DNA of 19,076 bases from JAWVZS01 sp964507825 (GTDB lineage: Archaea > Thermoproteota > Nitrososphaeria > Nitrososphaerales > Nitrosopumilaceae): the NCBI GenBank assembly GCA_964507825.1, contig CAZDQM010000029.1, positions 1-19,076 of the forward strand. The letters are read 5' to 3'. Both the position numbers and the translations under genes were made by a program. Below the pieces are notes generated by a model. It ran no database searches, was not told the origin of the DNA, and saw only the letters and a list, made by a program, of their open reading frames with translations. This document shows, piece by piece, positions 1 to 5,845 of this stretch (positions within the stretch are counted from its first letter, which is position 1; each line of letters opens with the position of its first letter).

Positions 1-317
1 GATGATTCAACGTGGTGGGATGATATGTGTTATTAGAGCCAAATGCGGCACTAGTCCGTCCCGGTGGCCCAAGGTATTCAGTCAGACTGGCCAGCCCTTA
101 TCTGCCATGATTCACATAAGGCGATACCATGCAAATGCGTCTCGTATCAAATCAGTAATCTCATGTGCCTCGATCAGGCTAGGAGATACACAGGCCGAGA
201 AATTATAATGAATTGAATTAATATTCGTTGTCGAATACTAGTATTCTATACTAACCGTTGATCAATCAGAATACAATTTGTATTGTATAAATAATAACAT
301 CAAACCAAACCATACCT
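1..317. other. Region without a convincing gene
   Basis: Nothing here is supported as a gene. A 68-codon frame opens on the plus strand at 2, but it has no recognisable domain, starts at the window edge and has an unremarkable composition. The minus strand has only short frames broken by stops. The stretch at about 205-300 is very AT-rich and precedes the minus-strand RAM-domain gene's 3' end, so it is probably intergenic. No tRNA, terminator or clear repeat was seen. Confidence 0.5.
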
Positions 318-551
318 TCAGACATCTTTCTTGACTAGGGATACCGTCGAGCGGATCTTGTCAAGCTTTTGAATCTTCCAGGTGATTATTTCCCTGAGTT
401 TTTCCAGGTGATCTGCCTCGACCCTGACCATTATATCATGCGCGCCAAAGGTGCCAAAGACATCCCTTACATTCTCGTTTTCCCTGATCTTCTCAATCAG
501 TTCCTCCTCCGCGCCCAGCTCGCAGTTTATCAGCACATAGCCCGTGATCAT
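318..551 (-). CDS. Free-standing Lrp/AsnC RAM-domain protein
   Basis: This 77-aa protein matches the effector-binding RAM domain of Lrp/AsnC regulators without the N-terminal helix-turn-helix. Visible marks are the opening strand GYVLINCELGAEEEL, the middle segment VRDVFGTFGAHDIMVRVEAD and the closing segment KIRSTVSLV, which fit the beta-alpha-beta-beta-alpha-beta fold. In this family such domains assemble into ring-like oligomers that bind amino acids or other small ligands. With no DNA-binding part, the protein probably modulates a partner Lrp protein or acts as a sensor alone; this is inference. It starts at an ATG and is transcribed away from the nitroreductase, with the two start regions about 80 bp apart. 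The ligand cannot be read from sequence. Confidence 0.85.
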   Translation of the reverse strand: MITGYVLINCELGAEEELIEKIRENENVRDVFGTFGAHDIMVRVEADHLEKLREIITWKIQKLDKIRSTVSLVKKDV

Positions 552-586
552 GAATCTGTTGGAATAAAATGGTATTTCAAAGTTGG

Positions 587-596
587 GATAAAAAAT
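587..596 (+). promoter_or_regulatory. Putative TATA element for the nitroreductase
   Basis: An AT-rich box (gataaaaaat) sits about 25 nt upstream of a predicted transcription start near 617 and 37 nt before the ATG at 629. It lies in the divergent gap shared with the RAM-domain gene. Assigned by spacing only. Confidence 0.4.
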
Positions 597-628
597 TAGG
601 ACACCCTAAAATGGTTAAATCCAACCGG

Positions 629-1279
629 ATGAACAACCACACCATGGCAGAGGAGCAAGAAAGGATTTATCCGCGCGGTTTTGAGCCATCCCACGAGGTC
701 AAGAACGATTCAGTGATAAGAAACCACATACTCAATGCCATCTTACAGTCTGCACCCTCAGAGGTCGTAGACACGGACATTTTTGCGGTGATGGCCAAGC
801 GGCGCTCCACTAGAAAATTCACAGACGCCCCGGTCGAGGCCTCAAAGGTCGATAAAATCATCGCAGCCGCAGACACGGCCCCTACAGCGGGAAACTTTCA
901 AGGATTTGAGATCTTTTACATAAAGGATCCCAGAAAAAAGGAGCGCCTAGTCGACGCATGCAACGGCCAAAAGTACGTCAATGCCCCCATCGTCCTGGCA
1001 TTCTGCAAGAATCCAAAGAGGGTTAAATTCAACTTTCCAGAATACATCTTGAAAAAGTTTGCAATCCAGGACGCCACGCTGGCAGCCGGCTACTCGCAGC
1101 TTGCAGCGCAGGCGCTCGGCCTAAGTTCCATATGGATAGGAATGTTTGACGAGCAGATGGTAATGGATGTCATCGGTACGGATCTGATCCCGTCATCGAT
1201 TTTGTGCATCGGATACCCACAAAAGCAAAAGTATCCCAAGCCCAGACGTAACCTCAAGGACCTAGTCCATGTCAGATAA
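629..1279 (+). CDS. Nitroreductase-family FMN oxidoreductase
   Basis: The protein belongs to the nitroreductase family, flavin enzymes that use NAD(P)H to reduce nitro compounds, quinones or related substrates, usually as cytoplasmic dimers. The FMN-phosphate motif RRSTRKF is followed by the typical helix and APTAGNFQGFEI, and the C-terminal half holds the AAGYSQLAAQALGLSSIWIG segment that packs on the flavin. The C-terminal region (CIGYPQKQKYPKPRRNLKD) is also usual. In-frame starts exist at 569, 611, 629 and 644. The one at 629 was chosen because the AT-rich element at 587-596 would start transcription near 617, leaving a leader of about 12 nt; 569 lies upstream of that element. The 216-aa product has about 50 residues ahead of the FMN motif, longer than usual. 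The substrate is unknown. Its 3' end converges on the ABC permease gene. Confidence 0.85.
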   Translation: MNNHTMAEEQERIYPRGFEPSHEVKNDSVIRNHILNAILQSAPSEVVDTDIFAVMAKRRSTRKFTDAPVEASKVDKIIAAADTAPTAGNFQGFEIFYIKDPRKKERLVDACNGQKYVNAPIVLAFCKNPKRVKFNFPEYILKKFAIQDATLAAGYSQLAAQALGLSSIWIGMFDEQMVMDVIGTDLIPSSILCIGYPQKQKYPKPRRNLKDLVHVR

Positions 1280-1370
1280 GTGATATAATACAAAATGTAC
1301 ACGTCTCTCCACGCAGAATCCAATATACCAGATACGGGTTAACGTATAGCAAAATCAGGAGGTATCGCGC

Positions 1371-1421
1371 TATTTGCAAATCATGCATACGTCACGGATA
1401 TAGATATTTGCTGATCATGCA
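1371..1421. repeat. Imperfect 17-bp direct repeat, two copies
   Basis: Copies at 1371-1387 and 1405-1421 match at 15 of 17 bases (tatttgcNNatcatgca) with a 34-bp period. The second copy contains the TGA stop of the permease gene (1415-1417, minus strand). It may be a trace of tandem duplication or a 3'-end element between two convergent genes; no function is shown. Confidence 0.6.
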
Positions 1422-2260
1422 GTCTCAAGGCGGCCTTTTCTAGACAGCAACCCTGCCGATTTTATCAGGAGGACTCCTACCATGATCGATACTGCCGTAA
1501 AGACTATGATTCCAGACGGTGCAACATCATAGTAGTACGACATGAATATTCCACTTACGACAGATACAGTAGAAATTATCAGAGATATTGCGATCGTTTT
1601 TTTGAATCCCAGTCCGAACATCATGGCAGTGATATTTGGAATGACGACAAGGGCAGATATCAGCAATATTCCTACCAGCCTCATCGAGGTTACAACCGTG
1701 ACTGCAGCCAGTATCACAAATGCATAGTTTAGTAATGTGACAGGCATGCCAGCAAGCCTAGCTTGCTCCTCGTTGAATGCCAGCTGAAGAAACTGCCTCT
1801 TAAAGGCAGTCAGGACGGCTATGATCCCCGCGCTGATTGCAAGTATTAGTACAGTATCCTCATAGCCGATAAGCATTATACTGCCAAACAAAAAGCTAAA
1901 CAGATCAACAGAAAAGCCCCCTGACGAGCTGACCAAGATTACGCCGACAGAAAGACCCGAGACAAGCACCACTGCAACTGCCGCATCTCCAGATATCTTT
2001 GTGCTCTGCCGCAGCTTTTGCAGTCCAACACCGCCCAGAATTGAGACTAGGAACGCGGTCCACAGCGGGAACACGCCCAAGAAGAGCCCGACGGAGATTC
2101 CTCCAAAGGCAACATGGGCAATGCCGTCGCCAAACAGCGAGTAACGTCGAAGTACAAGAAAAAATCCCATGAATGAGGATATCAGCCCTACTGCCACACC
2201 TGCAATCAGTGCCTTTTGAATGAACCCGTAAGAGAGCGCCTCGAGGACCAATAACCGCAA
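1415..2260 (-). CDS. znuB: Zinc/manganese-type ABC transporter permease
   Basis: This 281-aa membrane protein is the permease of an ABC-3 family metal importer (ZnuB/MntB/TroC type). About eight hydrophobic segments are visible. Family marks include SSFMGFFLVLRRYSLFGDG near residues 28-46, with the conserved G-D-x-I-A-H stretch directly after it, and SMRLVGILLISALVVIP around 193-209. It would form the membrane channel as a homodimer, moving metal delivered by the binding protein and driven by the ATPase. The start is TTG, immediately after the TGA of the ATPase gene (TGATTG), and no in-frame ATG precedes the first membrane segment, so translational coupling is likely. It is the last gene of the binding protein-ATPase-permease operon. 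Confidence 0.92.
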   Translation of the reverse strand: MRLLVLEALSYGFIQKALIAGVAVGLISSFMGFFLVLRRYSLFGDGIAHVAFGGISVGLFLGVFPLWTAFLVSILGGVGLQKLRQSTKISGDAAVAVVLVSGLSVGVILVSSSGGFSVDLFSFLFGSIMLIGYEDTVLILAISAGIIAVLTAFKRQFLQLAFNEEQARLAGMPVTLLNYAFVILAAVTVVTSMRLVGILLISALVVIPNITAMMFGLGFKKTIAISLIISTVSVVSGIFMSYYYDVAPSGIIVFTAVSIMVGVLLIKSAGLLSRKGRLETA

Positions 2261-3073
2261 TCACCCGTGATGTGACCCATGATGCCGCATGTGCATCTGC
2301 ATCGAAGACTCTGTATAGGTCTTCAAAAGATCGTTGTTCAGGAAGAAATCCTCCTTTTTCCCGTGAAAGAACAGCCTCTTGTTCATACATGCAACCCTGC
2401 TAGCATGCTTTGATATGGCATCAAGGTCATGGGATGACCAGATTATGGTAATCCTGTTTTCTCGGTTTATCTTTGTGATTAAATCATAGAATTTGGCCTG
2501 CGATTCGACGTCGACACTGTTTACCGGCTCGTCTAAAATGAGCAAGAGCGGGTCCCGGACCAGGGATTTGGCTATAAAGACTCGCTGCATCTCCCCGCCT
2601 GATAGCTCGCCAATCCTCCTGTCTCGGACGGATTCAAGTCCCACGGTAGCAATGGCTCGCATCACTTTCTCATCGTTGCTTTTGATGTTTTTGTATACCC
2701 TGTTCCAGCAACAGTTGCATTCCTGTATTAGTCTAGCTCCGGCGACAAGCTTGGACTCTGATACTATACCCATAGATACTATATCATATACAGTAGCAGG
2801 AAAATTTGTCTCAAACATCATCTTTTGTGGAACATAGCCGATCAATGGCAGTAACTTGTTGCGCCTAGAACCCTCTTGTCCAAATAGCTTTATGGTACCG
2901 GTATAATTTTGCAGTCCAAGAACTGCTCGGAATAACGTGGTCTTGCCTGCGCCGTTTGGTCCAAGCAGTCCAAGTAATTCCCCCTCACGCACATCCAAGT
3001 TGATCTGATCGATTACAGGATTGTTGTTATATCCGGCGCTTAGGTTTCTTGTTTCAAGAACGGTTATCGACAT
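2261..3073 (-). CDS. znuC: Metal ABC transporter ATP-binding protein
   Basis: The protein is a 270-aa ABC ATPase of the zinc/manganese uptake class. It has Walker A GPNGAGKTT (residues 38-46), Q-loop YVPQK (Gln83), signature LSGGE (157-161), Walker B LLLILDEP (176-183) and switch His215 in SSHDLD. It should power the adjacent permease at the inner face of the membrane. Two oddities are visible. There is an extra stretch with a Cys cluster (ECNCCW, near residues 118-123) between the Q-loop and signature. The C-terminus ends in a Met/His-rich tail (MQMHMRHHGSHHG, 258-270), which could bind metal and feed back on transport; that role is inference. The ATG overlaps the 3' end of the binding-protein gene by 10 nt, and the stop abuts the permease TTG. 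Confidence 0.95.
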   Translation of the reverse strand: MSITVLETRNLSAGYNNNPVIDQINLDVREGELLGLLGPNGAGKTTLFRAVLGLQNYTGTIKLFGQEGSRRNKLLPLIGYVPQKMMFETNFPATVYDIVSMGIVSESKLVAGARLIQECNCCWNRVYKNIKSNDEKVMRAIATVGLESVRDRRIGELSGGEMQRVFIAKSLVRDPLLLILDEPVNSVDVESQAKFYDLITKINRENRITIIWSSHDLDAISKHASRVACMNKRLFFHGKKEDFFLNNDLLKTYTESSMQMHMRHHGSHHG

Positions 3074-4383
3074 TCCAAGGCCACCCTTAAGGCGTCAAGG
3101 TTTTGATTCATCTTTTCTATAAAAGACGTATCTGGCGGATCGTCTGCGGCCAGCGCCTCTACCGGGCTTAGCAACATTACCTCGGCACCTGCTTCGCCTG
3201 CAATCACCTCGGCAAGTCTAGGATCGACTAGTTCCTCAGAAAATATTACCTTAATGTCGTTCTCGATGATATAATCTACAAATTCTGCAATCTCCATGGC
3301 CGAGGCCTCGGCATCCGGTGCAATGCCGGCCAATGGGACTATGTGTAAACCATACCTATCTGCAAAGTATGAGAATGCATTATGAAATGGAACAAATGTA
3401 TCTCGCTCACACGAAGACAGTGAGGATCTTATATCGGCATCAAGGATATCTAGTTCTGCAATATAATCAGCGGCGTTTTGCTCGTAATGTTCCTTGTTTT
3501 TAGAGTCTACCTCGATAAGGCCGTCCCTGATGTTGAGAATCTGCTGCTTTACCAGTATCGGATCAAGCCAGATGTGCGGATCAAATTCAAAGTCGTGATG
3601 TCCTTCTTCCTCGTGTCCACCATTATGTTCTTCCTCGTGTCCTTCTTTAGGTTCATCATGACCCATGTATTCTTTTTCCTCCATGATGAAATGATGAATC
3701 TCTTCTATACCCTCTTTGAGAGTATAGTGGCCATCTTCTATCTCGTAAAGTATCTCCTCTATACCCTCAATCAGGTATCTCTCCTCATCGTGTCCGTCAT
3801 CTGCATGTTGGTGCAGAATCATATCTATCTCTTCAAGCGCCGCGGCTCCATCAAGGTGTCCCTCCTCAAACTCTTCAATTACGTGTGCTAGTTCCTCGAT
3901 AAATTCTCCAGCATGTTCATCATGCTCCATTTCATGCCCATCATCAGCATGACCATGATCATCAGTAGACTTTAGCAGCTCGACAGAGTCAGATGCCTTG
4001 ATAAACACAATATGATCAAACTCGTCGGATCCAATCATGCTGTCAATATAGGACTCTAGTCCTAGTCCGTTGTATACAAAGACATCGGCATCCTTGAGGG
4101 ATCTGATATCTGATGCCAATGGTTCCCAGTCATGCGCCTCGACCCCAGACGGCAGGAACTGTTCTACATGAGCATGATCCCCGGCAACGTTCTTTGTAAA
4201 TTCATAATATGGATAAAATGATGCAACCACCTTGATTCTTTCATCTTGTACTAGTGCCGCATCCTCGGGCTGTTCAACCATTCCGGGCACATTGGACTGT
4301 GGTTCTCCCATCTGGGTCGCAACGACTATACCGACTATAACAGCAATTGCGATACCAACTCCGATAACGATATTATTCTTCAT
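3064..4383 (-). CDS. znuA: Metal-binding ABC substrate-binding protein, His-rich
   Basis: This 439-aa protein is a cluster A-I metal-binding protein (ZnuA/TroA family) that captures Zn2+ or Mn2+ outside the membrane for the downstream transporter. An N-terminal hydrophobic segment (residues 4-22) has no lipobox Cys, so it is probably an uncleaved membrane anchor. Likely metal ligands are His84 (VEAHDWEP), His270 (DPHIWLDP) and His334 (VPFHNAF). The fourth ligand is normally Asp in an LDP motif; here the aligned motif reads LSPVE (405-409). Residues 141-270 form a long Asp/Glu/His-rich insert with about 20 His, far larger than the usual loop, and it contains two related units (161-200 and 204-244). 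His-rich loops are typical of zinc rather than manganese binders, so zinc is favoured. It is the first gene of the operon. Confidence 0.94.
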   Translation of the reverse strand: MKNNIVIGVGIAIAVIVGIVVATQMGEPQSNVPGMVEQPEDAALVQDERIKVVASFYPYYEFTKNVAGDHAHVEQFLPSGVEAHDWEPLASDIRSLKDADVFVYNGLGLESYIDSMIGSDEFDHIVFIKASDSVELLKSTDDHGHADDGHEMEHDEHAGEFIEELAHVIEEFEEGHLDGAAALEEIDMILHQHADDGHDEERYLIEGIEEILYEIEDGHYTLKEGIEEIHHFIMEEKEYMGHDEPKEGHEEEHNGGHEEEGHHDFEFDPHIWLDPILVKQQILNIRDGLIEVDSKNKEHYEQNAADYIAELDILDADIRSSLSSCERDTFVPFHNAFSYFADRYGLHIVPLAGIAPDAEASAMEIAEFVDYIIENDIKVIFSEELVDPRLAEVIAGEAGAEVMLLSPVEALAADDPPDTSFIEKMNQNLDALRVALECR

Positions 4384-4408
4384 TCTTGAAATAGTGTTGT
4401 TAATCCTA

Positions 4409-4417
4409 TAATATAAA
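4409..4417 (-). promoter_or_regulatory. TATA element of the metal ABC operon
   Basis: On the minus strand the box reads tttatatta, centred about 30 nt upstream of the binding-protein ATG (4383). That predicts a leader of only a few nucleotides. The flanking DNA repeats taataaaa(a)tcat at 4420-4432 and 4453-4464, a possible metalloregulator site. Confidence 0.55.
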
Positions 4418-4507
4418 CTTAATAAAAATCATATAAATTTTAAAAATAATCGTAATAAAATCATTAAAAGCTCTTGACAGTTTTATTATAACCCAAGTGT
4501 ACAGATA

Positions 4508-4567
4508 ACCACGAAAAATAACCATTGTAATTTTTTGCATTTTTACAGGCAAAAACCACGAAAAATA
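4508..4567. repeat. 13-bp direct repeat upstream of the 4602 gene
   Basis: The sequence accacgaaaaata occurs at 4508-4520 and again at 4555-4567, a 47-bp period, perfectly conserved. The second copy ends just before the TATA element at 4571-4580, the position expected for a regulator binding upstream of an archaeal core promoter. The regulator is unknown. Confidence 0.65.
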
Positions 4568-4570
4568 GTG

Positions 4571-4580
4571 TTTAAATACG
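4571..4580 (+). promoter_or_regulatory. TATA element (tttaaatacg)
   Basis: This strong TATA-like box is centred about 26 nt upstream of the ATG at 4602, which predicts a transcript beginning on that ATG. It is the best-looking core promoter on the plus strand in this half of the window. Confidence 0.65.
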
Positions 4581-4601
4581 ATCCTGTTATACTATATTAG
4601 A

Positions 4602-4733
4602 ATGGCAACAGGTAATATCATGCCGTCAATCCGGTACACTAAACACGACATTTCAGGATTAGGATTGCATGATACCGGCAATTATAAAGGTGCCAGCGGC
4701 ATTGGAACCAAAGTTCCGTGCCGTGCCTACTAG
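4602..4733 (+). CDS. Small leaderless ORF, 43 aa, unknown
   Basis: The frame opens with ATG at the predicted transcription start and ends with TAG at 4731-4733. The product starts MATGNIMPSIRYTKHD and ends GASGIGTKVPCRAY; it has no membrane segment, no Cys pair and no recognised domain. The case for it being real rests on position: promoter spacing fits leaderless translation, and its stop overlaps the GGGAGG ribosome binding site (4733-4738) of the next gene, as expected for a translationally coupled pair. It could be a regulatory leader peptide or a small partner of the downstream protein. No homology is claimed. Confidence 0.5.
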   Translation: MATGNIMPSIRYTKHDISGLGLHDTGNYKGASGIGTKVPCRAY

Positions 4734-4738
4734 GGAGG
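4733..4738 (+). promoter_or_regulatory. Ribosome binding site GGGAGG
   Basis: This purine-rich site lies 9 nt before the TTG at 4748 and overlaps the stop codon of the 43-codon ORF. It is the reason for preferring the TTG start over the GTG at 4718, which has no such site and would overlap the small ORF. Confidence 0.6.
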
Positions 4739-4747
4739 ATTCATCTT

Positions 4748-5797
4748 TTGATCATACTTGAAGGGGGCGAGCGCATCAGGCACACATACCCGGGTTCTCT
4801 TAAATTAAAGGGCGGTAAAGACGGCATCCTGACTATTACAACTAGCAGAATATGCTTTGAGGACAGCAGGAACGGCATGTCCATGAATATGCCCCTAGGA
4901 CAGCTGCTCGACTGGGACGTAAAGAGGAAATCCATCATACTCTACTGGGACGAGCCAGAAAGGGGCAGATTCCAGGGCGAGTTTGTAATACAAAAGAAAG
5001 ACGGCAGGAAGGTGACGTCTGAGGAGCTGCACTATTCCATATTTTATGCAAAAACAGACTATCACGACTGGGCCGTCTGGGACAGGCCTGAAAGGATGCT
5101 TGACTTGTGGTTTTGCAACAACAAGAGGTATAGAAGGAAAGATTATTGGAAAAAGCTCGACAAGATGTCCGAGGATCGCACAAAAATAATCAAAAATGCA
5201 GATGGCACACTGTACATACACCATGAGCATATGAAGAGGCACAGGGCCGAAGACATTACTCACGATGTAGACAAGAAGAGCGAGTTGTGGAAGGAGATGG
5301 AGAGACAGTGGGATGTTTGGAAGACGTCAAGCGGTCCCAAAAAAACCACCCTTCAGGGGAAGATAAAGTTTAACGTCGAATATTTCAGGGATCATACAGA
5401 GGACGGCGCCATTAGAGGCTGGAGGCAGGAGAAGGCCATGTACATAAAACAGCGCAACGATAAGGAACTAAACAAGATATATCCGGCCCATCCGATCAGA
5501 GTCGTCAATGATGTTGTACACCTCGGGTTCAAGGGTGGGAAGATCGATGACAACATCAAGTCACTCAAGAATTACAATAAATTTTACAGGTGTTGCTACA
5601 GGCCCATGGTGATCGCGTCTGGCCTAATCAGAACATACAGAGAGTTGTGGTACTATAAAATATTGTTCGGCCTAAAGCTAGCCAAGATGATGGAAAAGGG
5701 TATCGACCCAAATACAATAAGCGCCGAGGAGCTTTTACCCGTGCAGACGATGTCAAAAAAGACCGACTTTGAATCTGCAATATCCGAATCAAGATAA
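4748..5797 (+). CDS. Unknown 349-aa protein, possible PH-like N-terminus
   Basis: I do not recognise this protein. The first 75 or so residues (after the start, EGGERIRHTYPGSLKL, then ILTITTSRICFED) resemble bacterial PH/GRAM-like domains, in which a short lead-in is followed by a strand reading roughly G-x-L-x-(I/V)-T-x-x-R-I-x-F; this is a tentative pattern match. The remainder is soluble, very basic and aromatic, rich in Trp, Tyr, Lys and Arg (for example KRYRRKDYWKKL and RTYRELWYYKILFGLKLAK), with no visible catalytic motif or membrane helix. That composition suggests nucleic-acid or membrane-surface binding. The TTG start follows the GGGAGG site; GTG 4718 is the alternative, 10 codons longer. 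The gene is coupled to the preceding 43-codon ORF and ends 48 bp from the convergent VirB6-like gene. Confidence 0.8.
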   Translation: MIILEGGERIRHTYPGSLKLKGGKDGILTITTSRICFEDSRNGMSMNMPLGQLLDWDVKRKSIILYWDEPERGRFQGEFVIQKKDGRKVTSEELHYSIFYAKTDYHDWAVWDRPERMLDLWFCNNKRYRRKDYWKKLDKMSEDRTKIIKNADGTLYIHHEHMKRHRAEDITHDVDKKSELWKEMERQWDVWKTSSGPKKTTLQGKIKFNVEYFRDHTEDGAIRGWRQEKAMYIKQRNDKELNKIYPAHPIRVVNDVVHLGFKGGKIDDNIKSLKNYNKFYRCCYRPMVIASGLIRTYRELWYYKILFGLKLAKMMEKGIDPNTISAEELLPVQTMSKKTDFESAISESR

Positions 5798-5845
5798 TGT
5801 ATGGTATCATATATCAGCCTGAATTATTTTCCTGCCGCTATAATT

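Noticed and set aside
2..208. 68-codon plus-strand frame at the window start
   Set aside because: It touches the window edge, has no domain, no supporting promoter or ribosome binding site, and a composition like random translation.
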